Shown here: positions 34,048 to 48,699 of the stretch, piece by piece | Layout: each line of letters starts with the position of its first letter | Position numbering within the stretch: position 1 is the first letter of the stretch | From: Rhabdophis nuchalis | Taxonomy: Eukaryota > Chordata > Lepidosauria > Squamata > Natricidae | Reading direction: 5' to 3' | Assembly: GCA_039707465.1 (NCBI GenBank) | Contig: CM077643.1 | Span: 44,582,605 to 44,646,604 of the forward strand | DNA: 64,000 nt | Made by a program: the position numbers and the translations under genes | Notes under the pieces: model-generated | Seen by the model: the letters and a program-made list of their open reading frames with translations, nothing else | What the model was told of the DNA's origin: nothing | The model's database searches: none

Positions 34048-34160
34048 AGACCTCAAATGACCCAGATTGTTGGGGGCAATAGGCTGACTCTGTAAACCGC
34101 TTAGAGAGGGCTGTAAAGCACCATGAAGTGGTATATAAGTCTAAGTGCTATTGTTATTTA
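34048..34160 (+). repeat. Sauria-type SINE, 3' part
   Basis: acccagattgttgggggcaa to tggtatataagtctaagtgc. Confidence 0.8.
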
Positions 34161-34173
34161 TGTAGCTTAACAG

Positions 34174-34425
34174 AATAACAGAAATAGAGCTAGAAATGAC
34201 CTGGGTGGGTGGGTGGGGATGTCTTCTAGTCCAGCCCACTGCTCAAACAGGAGACCCTAAGCCAGGGATGTCCAAACTTGGGAACTTTAAGACTTGTGGA
34301 CTTCAACTCCCAGAATTCCCCAGTCAGCATAGCTGGCTGTGGAATTCTGGGAGTTGAAGTCCACAAGTCTTAAAGTTCCCAAGTTTGGACATCCCTGCCC
34401 TAAGCCATTTCAGACTTATCTGAGT
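34174..34425 (-). repeat. CR1 3' end split by a foldback MITE
   Basis: gtcttctagtccagcccact before and catttcagacttatctgag after the MITE form continuous reverse CR1 text. Confidence 0.8.
34263..34397. mobile_element. Foldback hAT-like MITE, 135 bp, perfect TSD, in the CR1 octamer
   Basis: cagggatgtccaaacttggg to cccaagtttggacatccctg. Perfect duplication ccctaagc (34255-34262, 34398-34405), which is the CR1 octamer ccctatac with two changes. Confidence 0.93.
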
Positions 34426-38105
<3,680 letters not shown>

Positions 38106-38117
38106 GGTTATATTATC

Positions 38118-38385
38118 TGTTATGCATGCATTATTAGGGGAAGGGCAAAAGCGACCATCCCTTGACTATAAAAACTGCTGTAAGATCTAATCTTGGCCCT
38201 TGGTTAGCTTTTCAAACCGGGTCCTTATATCTTGGTACCAAAAATAAAAGTATAATTCTATATCACACCTTGTGTCCTGTGACTTATTGGCTTCAACACC
38301 AAGGAAGAGCCCAGGTTTGGGGATAACAGTGGATAGACAGACTACTACTATATGTCATGCTATCTCCTTCATCTTTAGGAATGGT
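38118..38385 (+). mobile_element. LTR-like sequence (family 3), copy 1
   Basis: TGTTATGCATGCATTATTAG to GGTTTGGGGATAACA (38328), with accaaaaataaaagtataat (AATAAA) inside, then ~57 bp of downstream sequence shared with the copy at 58,698. A diverged reverse copy is at 48,270. Ends TGTTAT...ATAACA fit an LTR, followed by leader sequence. Confidence 0.65.
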
Positions 38386-38690
38386 ATTAGAATAGAATAG
38401 AATAGAATAGAATAGAATAGAATAGTTGGAAGGGACCTTGGAGGTCTTCTAGTCCAACCCCCTGCCTAGGCAGGAAACCATTTCAGACAAATGGCTATGC
38501 AACATCTTCTTAAAGACTTGCAGTGTTGGGGCGTTCACAACTTCTGGAGGCAAGCTGTTCCACTGATTAATTGTTCTAACTGTCAGGAAATTTCTCCTCA
38601 GTTCTAAGTTGCTTCTCTCCTTGATTAGTTTCCACCCATTGCTTCTTGTTCTATCCTCAGGTGCCTTGGAGAACTTAGAATAACTTAGCT
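38386..38690 (-). repeat. CR1 3' end with (AATAG)7
   Basis: (AATAG)n at 38391-38425 then ttggaagggaccttggaggt. The CR1 text lacks the octamer: caggaaaccatttcagac. Confidence 0.9.
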
Positions 38691-39840
38691 TAACTTAGAA
38701 TCTCCAGCCTCCAGAACATATTCTGAGGACACAGGTGGGGAGATAATATTTTATACAAGAGGGAACAAAGTGCAAAATGCAGCCTAGATCCATGTGTAAT
38801 CAAGAACTCTCTTGTTCAGAAAGTGTCCAATTTGGGCATACATTCAGAGTATAATTTATTTGAGAAGAAGCACAAAGAGAAAAGCAGGCAGAACTGGGGT
38901 GGGTGGGGGGGTGGAGTTAAGCACATCATTAGTTTAGAGCCCATTGCGTTCCCACAAATGCTCCAAGTTCAACCTCTCCTGAATTCCAATGATCCTTATC
39001 GGATGCCAATTTAATGTTGACCTTATTTGATCAGTTTCTTGTGTATAAATCTTGAATAAATCTATGCTGCAATCTGACAAGTGGTTCTGATTTTTTCCGC
39101 CCAACACAATCCTTGTAAAGCATGCCCTAAAATACGCTTCATGTAACTTAACCTCCAACTCCTTGCTTTCAAAATGGGGGGAGGATGAGAAAATCCCAGG
39201 CACAACCACGTACGTGAAAGGATGAGAAAATCCCAGGCACAACCACATACGTGAAAGAGTCATGTTGCTTTTCTTCATTGCTCCCCCTTTGCACCTTCAA
39301 CCACTCCTGACACTAACCTGGCTTCCCAACTATTTTTGCAAACAGCAAGTCAATTCCTAGATGAAATAAAGATGACAGATTTGGGTATCTTCTCTTCATC
39401 TGAGACAGATTATTTTTAAGTTTATTTAAATCCTAGTCATTCAATTTTCCACCCAACATTCGTGGAGATAGCAGGAAAATGGCCCTGCAGCTCACATGCT
39501 GGAGAAATTGCTTAAATCACATGGGCAAGGGTGTCTGCAGGCGTAGTAAAAATCAAGAGGGTAGCTGCGACATTGCAATCAGAAGTCTGCTTGTTTTTTA
39601 TGTGCATTATAAAACTTTGCACTGTTGTAGTCAGCCCTATTTTTTATACTGCAACCTGAAGATAGCTTGCATGCTGTTGTAGGAAGTTAAAACCCATCCC
39701 TCTCCTAGAAAAATGAAATATCCTAGGAAATATTGAAAAAGCAGAATATTACATTTCCCTGGATATGTAAAGGAAGAAACATGTTTTTAAGACAAAGTAA
39801 CTCCCTGCAGCTTCCTGCCCCCACCCCCCTTTGTCAATGA
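38691..39840. other. Intergenic; a 37-bp tandem duplication at ~39182-39256
   Basis: gatgagaaaatcccaggcac and aaccac(g/a)tacgtgaaag occur twice in a row. No other recognisable feature. Confidence 0.55.
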
Positions 39841-39849
39841 GCCATTAAA

Positions 39850-40252
39850 GCCTGAGCTAGTGTACTTTACATAATAAAGGTAGTATCTGCTTTTCACAGA
39901 AATTCATCACACGGCATCTGAGAAGGCAACCAAACCTGGATTCAAAACACGGCCTAGAGAGTTGCCCCTGCATGGCCCCATGGGAGTCTGACAACCAATC
40001 AGAATACAAGATAAAGATCAAAGGCCAGAGAGGGCATAAAACCAGGGACTTTCAGCATCTCAGCCCTTCTCTTCTTCTTCCCCCAACGTTGAAGCATGTC
40101 ATCACATTCTCTGTTCAGGACTCAAGCCATGTGGTCCTGTCCACCATTAAACCATCTTTCCAAGCAGCCACCATGTCTCCAGTGTCTTTTCCCCCACTTG
40201 GGGCTGAACCCAGAAGGACATTTCTTCCAATACTCTTAACAGTTGTCCAGTT
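39850..40252 (+). mobile_element. Candidate LTR
   Basis: Contains agagggcataaaaccaggga (possible TATA box near 40,037), accattaaaccatctttcca (ATTAAA) and ends aatactcttaaca. A fragment of the same sequence lies at 11,746. The left end and target duplication are not found. Confidence 0.45.
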
Positions 40253-40255
40253 TTC

Positions 40256-41572
40256 TGCAGTTTAGGGAGCTTAGGAAGAGGGAGCTGAGAGTTCAAGAGA
40301 TGGTGCTCAGTTTACTCTAGACAAAGGGCCAAGCTCATTGCCTGTAGATATGAATCTGAAGATTGCAATGACCACTGAAGTGATTGAGTTTAACTCTATA
40401 CTCAGTGCAGGAATCCAAACGGAAGGACTCAAGGATACAGATGTCTTCCTAGTCTTTACTTAAACAGTCCATTGTTTAAGAAGTTGTGGTGAAATGTATG
40501 TTGAATACAGAGGGAGGCAGCAAAGCTTGGAAAGTTTGGTTGGCAGGAAGAAAGAAAGTTAAAATTTCTTTCTTAGCTATTCCCAAAGTATATCTATAGC
40601 TATGCAATTAATTGCTTTAGTCTGGCAAGAATCCGTCTACGGATGAGTGAAGAACAATAAAGAAAACTACTCAGAAGTAACTCTCTCTGTCATTCCTGGT
40701 TCTTGGGGCCTGACATAAGCGCACCACTTCTCTGAAGAATTGCTTCCACAGTCAAGCTGTTTTCATTGTTAAGATGTTGTTTTATCCTTAACTTAAAAAT
40801 TCTGATCAGATCTTCCTGAGCTTTAGCAACTCTTTACTCTTAGGAGTACTTGGCTTTCTGCAGCAGATGATCAGAAATTTATTGTTTACTTATTGGAAAC
40901 CATACATTTGTATTTTGAAAGAATAAGCAGTTCTCAAGCTGTGCCAATGAAAGGGTCCCTTAGTTTCCCATTGGTGCTATATTTAAAACATGATTTACAA
41001 CCAAGTGGGGATACGAATAGGGGACACTACTTTTTCTTACGTTCTCCTGAAATACCACCGATGTTAAAAACATCTGGCACCTTAAAATTAATCTGATGAT
41101 CAAGCTGCAAAATTATACATTCTTGGAAAAGATATATCACCTGCAAGCCATCTCTAAGAATGCATCAGAATAAATTTCCTGCATCTTAATTTTTGATAAG
41201 CAAATTACTAATAGATATAACCTTGATGATAATCATCAACCCAGTTCTGGAAAAATCAAAATTTATGATAATTTGCCAGGAACATCTGTGAACCCATTTG
41301 AAAAAAAATAAATGACAAATACGGCTTCTATCAATCTTTTGTGGTAGAACAGGAAAAGAAAGAGAAACCACAAGAAATATTAGCACCTTACTTTTATTGA
41401 AGTAGACAGTAATAGCAGAATCTTGAACAGCTGACAGAGTTTTTCATTTCCCCCTTTTCTTCCCTTTTATACCCACAATAATCAAGGAAGGTCAACAAGT
41501 TTCTTTCTCACCCTCTCCCTCTGTTTTTCTGCTAAGCTGCTGTTTTTGTAATAGCTACTGTAAAGCATACTT
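40256..41572. other. Intergenic, unrecognised
   Basis: No family recognised in ~1.3 kb. Confidence 0.4.
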
Positions 41573-42040
41573 ATAATAGAATAACAGAGTTGAAAGGGTC
41601 CTTGGAGGTTTTCTAGTCTAACCCCCTGCTTAGGCAGGAAACCCTACACCACTTCAGACAAATGGTTATCCAACATCTTAAAAACTTCCAGTTTTGGAGC
41701 ATTCACAACTTTTGGAGGCAAGCTGTTCCACTGATTAATTGTTCTAACTGTCAGGAAATTTCTCCTTAGTTCTAGGTTGCTTCTCTCTTTGATTAGTTTC
41801 CACCCATTGCGTCTTGTTCTGCTCTCAGGTGCTTTGGAGAATAGTTTGACTCCCTCTTCTTTGTGGCAACCCCTGAGATATTGGAACACTGCTATCATGT
41901 CTCCCCTGGTCCTTCTTTTCATTAAACTAGACATACCCAGTTCCTGCAACCGTTCCTCATATGTTTTAGCCTCCAGTCCCCTAATCATCTTTGTTGCTCT
42001 TCTCTGTACTCTTAACAACTTTTTCTTCAAAGCCATGGTC
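41573..42040 (-). pseudogene. CR1 LINE RT C-terminus and 3' end, reverse
   Basis: Reverse frame 41644-42036 is open for 130 residues: LLRVQRRATKMIRGLEAKTY, GDMIAVFQYLRG, TINQWNSLPPKVVNAPKLE, the conserved C-terminal region of CR1 reverse transcriptase. The octamer (ccctacac, 41642-41649) is intact. The longest CR1 reading in the window. Confidence 0.9.
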
Positions 42041-42177
42041 TAACTCCTCTATGTCTTCTATAAGAAATAGTGATAATACCTTGGACATGGAGATGACAGA
42101 AGATAGAAGTGACACATCAGATTATACCTTATGGACCATACCTTATACCTGCTTTTTCAGCAAAATAATTAAAGGGA

Positions 42178-42554
42178 CAGGTAGTCCTTGACTTACAATA
42201 GTTCATTTAATGACTGTTCAAGGTTACAACGGCAATGACAAGAGAGACTTATGACCATTTTTCATACTTACAACCATTGCAGCATCCCCATGGTCACATG
42301 ATCAAAATTCAGAATCTGCACAACTGACTCATATTTATGACGGTTGCAGCGTCCTGGAGTTACATTGTCAGCTTCTGCAACCTTCTGACAAGCAAATCAA
42401 TGGGAAGCCAGGTTCACTTAACCACGTTACTAACTTAACATTGCAGTGATTTGCAACTGTGGCCAGAAAGGTCATAAACGGGGCAAAAATCATTTAACAA
42501 ATGTCTCACTTAGCAATATGATGTATTGACTCAATTGAGATTGAGGATTACCTG
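42178..42554. mobile_element. MITE (CAGGTAGTCCTCGACTTA family), complete
   Basis: caggtagtccttgacttaca to ttgaggattacctg. Confidence 0.8.
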
Positions 42555-43259
42555 CATAGGAACCCTGATCCTTTATTTAACTGGCATATACTTAGATGTG
42601 AAACTTTGAAGTCTTTTACTCTGCTCCTGTGGCTTTCAGGTATCCAAAGAAGGAATCAAGGCTAATTTCCAATGTAGTACCAGAAGAAAACTCTTGTTGC
42701 TGTACGGAGAAACAAAGTCAGGTTTCCCTAACCTTTGTGCCATTTAGACACAAAGACATTTGCTCTTGTAATCTTAAATTACAGGGCCATGGAAACCCAA
42801 CATCTTCACAAGGCACAACATTCTTTATAAGCTGCTTTGGGATTTTAAAAAAAACCTATGAAAATGCAGGTTATAAATGTTGAAAATAAAATACATTTCA
42901 GGAATTTCTCTGCAAATGCTTTCAGGTTCCAGAGAGGAGATAAACTTCTAACTTTTTAAACTGACTTAATTGAACTCTTGGTGGGAAAACTCAATGGAAA
43001 GATCAATTTTCCTTCTTTTGTTTAAAGATCACATGAATAATGCCGATAAACACGATGCAGCTCTAATTTCAGGCAGCACATGACTGCACTTTCCCAAGAA
43101 TGTATTTCTTAGCAAGATCCCCTTTGCAAGTTTGATATGTTAAGTCAAATATGGGTTATGTAAACTGGCAGAGGGAGGAGGCAGAGTTTGTGTATAAAAG
43201 CTCTGAGAAGCAATGAAGCTTTTGCAGCAGAACAGCTGTAGTTCCGCAAAACCTCCGCC
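42555..43259. other. Intergenic; TATA-like box at 43191
   Basis: gtgtataaaagctct at 43190-43204 sits 56 bp before a CR1 fragment. No gene is seen downstream. Confidence 0.35.
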
Positions 43260-43395
43260 TCCAGAAGTTGCAAATGCTCCAACACTGGAAGTTTTTAAGA
43301 AGAGGCTGGATAACTATTTGTCTGAAGTGGTGTAGGGTTTCCTGCCTAAGGACTAGAAGATCTCCAAGGTCCCTTCCAACTCTGTTATCTATTCT
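43260..43395 (+). repeat. CR1 3' end
   Basis: ccagaagttgcaaatgctcc to ccaaggtcccttccaactct; octamer gtgtaggg at 43330-43337, empty. Confidence 0.82.
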
Positions 43396-43462
43396 AAAAA
43401 TGAAGGAAAGTTTATGCTATTCTTTGCAAACTGTTGGATTGCTCTGTATATGTGTGATGGAT

Positions 43463-43531
43463 GGATGGAGGGGGGGGGGAGGGAAGGAGGGAAGGAAGGA
43501 AGGAAGGAAAGAAGGAAAGAAGGAAAGAAGG
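43463..43531. repeat. (GGAA)n / purine-rich simple repeat
   Basis: gatggatggagg, a G run, then (GGAA)n and (AAAGAAGG)n. Confidence 0.9.
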
Positions 43532-44445
43532 GGGAGGATTTGCTCACTATTTTGTCTTGTTATCTTGCCACAAAAGAGGTCTCCTGAATGCAAGGTGCAA
43601 TCCTTCTGTGTACTCACTTGTGCTGTGATCACATATTTTGTTCAACTTTCCCCAGGCCAGTCTTCTTGTTCAGGAACAGCTGGTCATGATGGGATTTCTG
43701 GTCGAACATTAGATTATAGAAGGCTTAATCGGCTACCTTGGGCCATCAGCTCTCAGGAGAGAGATGGTTTTTCATTTCTATTCATCAGCTTCCAGAGTCC
43801 AGAGATGGCACCTGGCCAATGAGAAGAAAAGTCATTTCCTCCTTATTGCATTAGTTTGCCCAAGCCCTCTGCAGCCTCTCCTTAGCAGAACCTGTTAATG
43901 GACTTAGGGCCAACCAGCTGTAAAAAGAAGTGAGGTTATGAGAGGACAGTAAGTAAGGTAAGAAGTGAGGTTATGAGAGGACAGGCAGAACTGACCTGGA
44001 TACCTAGTGGGGAGTTTGAAGGAATAAAGGGGATATTTGGGAAGGGTGTTATTGCAGGAAGTAGATCAATGTTTCTTAACCTTGACCCCTTTAAGATGTG
44101 TGAACTTCTCTCAGAATTGCTGGCTGGGGAATTCTAGAAATCCACCATCATAGAGAAGGGAAGCTTGAGAAGTAGTCATAACCTCTAATAGAGAACCTCT
44201 GACCCATCTGGCTCATAATTAAAAACTTAGGCAAGATGCCACATCCTCACATTTCCTGGAAATAACCTTTATTTGGAAAAGAAATGAACATTTTGTCTGT
44301 TCTGAATGTAATAATTTAACAAAACAAAGGGGTTAGGGAAAATGGGGCTAGGGTGATGTTAGATCTAGGTTTTGTGGGATCTTTGGTCACAATGTTCCCC
44401 TTCCAGTCTAATTGTCTTTTCCCCTTTGAACAAGTCTATCTAGCT
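43532..44445. other. Intergenic; short tandem duplication and decayed foldback arm
   Basis: aagtgaggttatgagaggac occurs twice (43,929-43,982). A decayed foldback-MITE arm lies at 44,064-44,135. Confidence 0.45.
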
Positions 44446-44465
44446 CAGTGTTTCTCAACCTTCAA

Positions 44466-44968
44466 CCTTTAAGAAGATGTTGAATAGCCATTTGTCTACA
44501 ATGGTATAGGGCAGTGATGGCGAACCTACGGCACGGGTGCCACAGGTGGTACGCGGAACCATTTCTTAGGGCACGCGAGGCATTGCCCTGTCAGCTCCAG
44601 TACGCTTGTGTGCGCTGGCCAGCTGATTTAGGCTTTCTTTTGAGGCTGTTTTTCGCCCTCTGGAGGCTTCAGGGAAGCTCCTGAAGCCTCTGGAGGTGGG
44701 GAGGGGGGCTGTTTTCACCCTCCCCGGGCTCCTAGAGAGCCTCTGGAGCCTGGGGAGGGCGAAAAAAGCATGCCAATAGCAGGGGGTCGCGCACATAGCA
44801 TTATGAGTGTGGCATGCCCATGCATGACCCCCTTGCGCTCCCCCCGCTTTTGGCATGCGAGCCAAAAAAGGTTAGCCATAACTGGTATAGGGCTTTCTGC
44901 CTAGGCAGGGAATTGGACTAGATGACCTCCAAGGTCCCTTCCAACTCTGCTATTGTATTGTATTGTAA
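44466..44968 (+). repeat. CR1 3' end nested in a MITE and itself split by a MITE
   Basis: aagaagatgttgaatagcca to cttccaactctgctattgta and a short (TATTG) tail. Confidence 0.82.
44512..44884. mobile_element. hAT-like MITE (CAGTGATGG family), perfect TSD in the CR1 octamer
   Basis: cagtgatggcgaacctacgg to aaaggttagccataactg. Perfect duplication gtataggg (44504-44511, 44885-44892). Confidence 0.93.
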
Positions 44969-45093
44969 ACCTTGGTCACCTGAAGATGTGTGGACTTCAA
45001 CTCCCAGAATTCTCCAGCCAGCAGAGCTGGCTGGGGAATTCTGGGAGTTGAAGTCCACACATCTTCAGGTGGGCCAAGGTTGAGAAACACTGA

Positions 45094-45939
45094 ATTCTAG
45101 CTTCTGGTTATTATGATGACAGAGTTTTCCTTTACATTTAAGCTTGCAAAGATTTATATGATTGGCTACTGTGGGAAGCAAAATGGAAGTGGGAAGCAAG
45201 ATTTTGGTATGATCTAAGAAAGTTTTTCTATTCTGATATTTTAACAGCAATAATTGATTTTTGATTACATGCCATCAAATAGTTTTTTATGTCTACAATT
45301 ATTATTCTTTAATTTTTTGTTTTAATTATTTTGGATCGCCAACATGGTTGCCAATATCCGATGATAGATATGGCACAAGAAGAAGAACAAGTATTTCTCT
45401 ACAACAATCGGTCCATCATTCTGGTAACAGCCAGATCTGGCATCAGGGTGATTGCTTTTGGCCATGTAAGAGTTACTTTCATTTCACCACTTTGGTAGCT
45501 TCCCGTCAAAGTATCTTCAATTTTCTGATTATTTTAAAAAAAAAAAATTATTCCTAGAAATGACACAGAATTCTAAAGGAGCCCAACCAAGGCAGACTAA
45601 AATAGGACAGTTGCTTCCTATGACCTGGACTCCATGCTCCCTTTCCTACTTTCTAAAATAATATTTGTCTTTTCAGCAGCTGGATTGGTTCATATTCAGT
45701 TTGCAATCTATTAGAACATCTAGGTCTTTTTCACAAGTATTATCACTGAACCAAATCTCATCTATCTCATGTTTATGCCTTTCATTATTTTACTCTCTAG
45801 ATGTAGGACTTTATATTTGTCTTTGTACACCCACATATTTACAGGATTTAGCAATATTGAGTTTCTAAAGCCCTTTACTTTCCTTATAATACAGTGTTGA
45901 TATTACTGGAATTCATTCAGACCATACAGATTTAATCTG
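45094..45939. other. Intergenic, unrecognised
   Basis: AT-rich, no family recognised. Confidence 0.4.
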
Positions 45940-46330
45940 TATGCCATGCTCACCAAGCCATGCCACACCTGTTAAGTCCTCAGGTCTACGACAGTGCCAG
46001 CAAGTCTGGTGAACTCTGAATCACCACATTCCAGAACGGAGCCGGCAGCTGCGTCTGATTGGCTAAGACGCAGCTGGCAGGAGACTGTCTAGAAAATAGA
46101 TACAATGTTGCAGCTAGCTTGCTGCAAGGGTTCCTGTCTGAGAGCCTATATAAAGGGCTGTCAGACAGGGAAGCCTTGCCAGTAGTGATTCTTATGCATT
46201 GTAAATAGTTGCTGAATAAATGTTCCTGTTGATTGACCATGCCTGAGTTGGACTCCTTTGTCTAATCTAACAACAGCTACCAAGCCACGCCCACAGAACT
46301 GGTAGTAGAAATGTTTGAATCCCACCACTG
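45940..46330. mobile_element. hAT-like element (CAGTGGTGGG family) hosting an LTR
   Basis: Right end gtttgaatcccaccactg (46313-46330); caccaagccatgccacacc and ctaccaagccacgcccaca flank the LTR. The left end is unclear. Confidence 0.55.
45970..46272 (+). mobile_element. Solo LTR (family 4) with promoter and poly(A) signals
   Basis: TGTTAAGTCCTCAGG to GTCTAATCTAACA, 303 bp, flanks acacc / acagc (4 of 5). A TATA box (cctatataaag) at 46147-46157 and AATAAA at 46215-46220 are in the right order and spacing for an LTR on the + strand. Confidence 0.82.
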
Positions 46331-46339
46331 CTGCTGCTG

Positions 46340-46674
46340 TGTTCCTGCTGCACATGTGATTGTGATCTGAGCACTTGGAGCCCAACTTATGTTTACGACA
46401 TTGCAGTGAGCAATGGATGATTTTTGATGTTTCCTGCCAGCTTCCCAAAAGCCAATGGGGAAGCCAGCAGGAAGTCAAAAGTTGCAGTCATGCGAAGTCC
46501 TTGTGGTCCATACTTAACAATGGCAACTGGGACTGCCAAAACTGCCATCATTAAGCAGTGCCGTCATGTGTCATCATGCTTAGAAATAATAGCCATTGCT
46601 AATATTTGTGACCACCACATGGCTTGGCAATGGCAATTCCAGTCCCAATTGTTGCTGTAAATAAGAACTACCTG
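46340..46674. mobile_element. Degraded MITE related to the 9.3-kb copy
   Basis: Ends ttgttgctgtaaataagaac and tacctg; ggcaactgggactgccaaaa is shared in plan with 9,330. Confidence 0.5.
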
Positions 46675-47204
46675 TAGCAATAATTAAAAATGAAGGTTAC
46701 TATCCTTGAGTTCAGTTCAGTATCTGGTGCTTCCATGCATACTTTTTATTTGCTTTATGGAAATAGTTTGCTATCACCAATGGAACATTTTTTTAAAAAC
46801 TCAGTATTGCCTAGACATCTCCCATCCAACCATTAACCAGAACCAAGCAGGACATTCAGTGGGGGAAAAAAACCCCATATTATTATTAGTATTCATCACC
46901 CATTTATGCCGTGATTTGGGGCAGCATAAGGGGCACGTGCCCAAGGATTGTCTGCAATTCCAATTTTTAATTAATCCTTTCAAACTTTAAATTTTCCTGA
47001 AGTTTATTTCAAGAAATATTGGAGGCACATTTTAGATGTTACAGTGGGATTAGAATTTTGACAAGGAAAATATCTCTGATGGAATAAGAAAAAAGAAAGA
47101 CTGTATGGATTGTGACTCAGAAAGTGTAAACACAGGTTTAATTTTATTTAGCACAAATAATACTATGGACAGCTCCACTTTCTTATTGAAAATTGAATAA
47201 GCAA

Positions 47205-47800
47205 CCCAGTTTGGCGTGATGGTTAAGGTACTAGAATAGAGTACTTAGAACTGAGGAGAAATTTCCTGACAGTTAGAACAATTAATCAGTGGAACAGCTT
47301 GCCTCCAGAAGTTGTGAATGCCCCAACACTGCAAGTCTTCAAGAAGATGTTGGATAGCCATTTGTCTGAAATGGTTTCCTGCCTATGCAGGAGGGTTGGA
47401 CTAGAAGACCTCCAAGGTCCCTTCCAACTCTGCTATTGTATTGTATTGTATTGATTGTGGGCTCTAGTTCTGTGCTAGGAACAAAGCCAGCTGAGTAACC
47501 TTCCACCAGCGATTCTCGCTTAGCCTCTGGCAATGGCAATCTATTTCCAAAATCTTGCCAAGAAAACTGCAGGGACTAGTCCAGGCAGAAATCAGGAATC
47601 AACACCGACTAAAGGACATAAAAACTAAACGATCATATCTGGGCTATGAATACTTTATTTTCCACTGGATGGTAGCAATGCAATGCAAACATCTCTTTTT
47701 GTTGTTTGTTGTCATCTTAATGGGCCTATTCCACTTTAGTCCAGATAGGATAGTACTGAAGGCAAGCTGTTCTCTTCTTAAAGATCTTCAGTGCTATTCT
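47205..47800 (+). repeat. tRNA-SINE head, CR1 3' end, then unassigned sequence
   Basis: acccagtttggcgtgatggt (SINE head) breaks off at ~47,235 into CR1 (47,240-47,455). The CR1 lacks the octamer: gtctgaaatggtttcctgcc. After it, gctctagttctgtgctagga resumes the SINE. Confidence 0.65.
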
Positions 47801-47957
47801 TAGTTTATTTCCAACCTTCATTTAACCACTGTTCAACTATTTATGATCCAGATTAAAAGTAGGGTTTGCTGTTACAGCAAAGGTGCCTAAAATCTAGAGT
47901 GGGGTAATCAATACAGGCAACCTTTTTCTGGAATTGGCACAGAGATGTTTCATCATC

Positions 47958-48020
47958 TTTCCTTCCTTCCTTCCTTCCTTCCTTCCTTCCTTCCTTCCTT
48001 CCTTCCTTCCTTCCTTCCTT
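47958..48020. repeat. (CTTC)n microsatellite
   Basis: Perfect TTCC repeats, ~60 bp. Confidence 0.95.
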
Positions 48021-48269
48021 TTCTCTCTTCTTTCTTTCATCTCTGTTTTCTTCATTCTATTTGCTATATTAATTTATGCATCACAATTCAAAGGCTCTTG
48101 GTCACTTTCATTAATAAAAACAATAGAAATACATCCACAGCTAAGAATATAATAAAAATAAGTACCTGGAAGAATCCTTACAGCCATCACAGGCACTCGC
48201 CAATCTCTGGCAACATCAGCCTGCAAAAGCTCAGCGTAGTAACTCTATCTTGGCAGCCTGATCGTTAAA

Positions 48270-48660
48270 CTATCATCATCTAATCTCAGGCCAAGATTAC
48301 TCCTGAGGATGGAATTGTAACTGAGAAGCCTCACCCATGTGTTGTCCCCAATTCGGGTCTGAGCCTGGTGCCAAAGCCAATGATGGACGCCAGACACAAG
48401 GTGCAGGTTTTCTGATTGCTTTTTATTGGAGTACTCCAAGGAAAAGGGTTCCTGGTCAAAAGGCCAAGAACCAAGAACAAAGGATTAAGAAAGCTTTATA
48501 CATTTTCAGTAAAGAAGAAGGCGGGACAAGGTGAAGCAATAAGAAATATCCTCTAATAAACATTTTAGCACTAATTCTACAATTTGTTCTATTGGTCTAT
48601 AGCTGCCCCATTCCTAGGTCTTAGCTAATGAATGCCCCAGGAGTTATCTAATAGACATTT
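48270..48660 (-). mobile_element. LTR-like sequence (family 3), diverged reverse copy
   Basis: tgttgtccccaattcgggtc, aaagccaatgatggacgcc and cacaaggtgcagg are the reverse of text at 38,245-38,328 and 58,850-58,923. Confidence 0.55.
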
Positions 48661-48699
48661 CATGGGAGGCAGTTGGGTCTGTTGATCATGTACCTGACT

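Larger units (their letters stand above)
44448..45087. mobile_element. Foldback hAT-like MITE split by CR1
   Basis: cagtgtttctcaaccttcaa at the left and a complete right side (ccagccagcagagctggctg ... gccaaggttgagaaacactg). Flanks atctagct and ttctagct (the right one two bases beyond the end). The insertion between them is CR1 (~44466-44968). Confidence 0.8.

Noticed and set aside
39850..40252. Calling this a definite LTR
   Set aside because: Only the right end and signals are visible; no left end or target duplication. Kept as a candidate.
43268..43822. 184-codon reading
   Set aside because: Runs through a CR1 3' end and a GGAA repeat; no domain.
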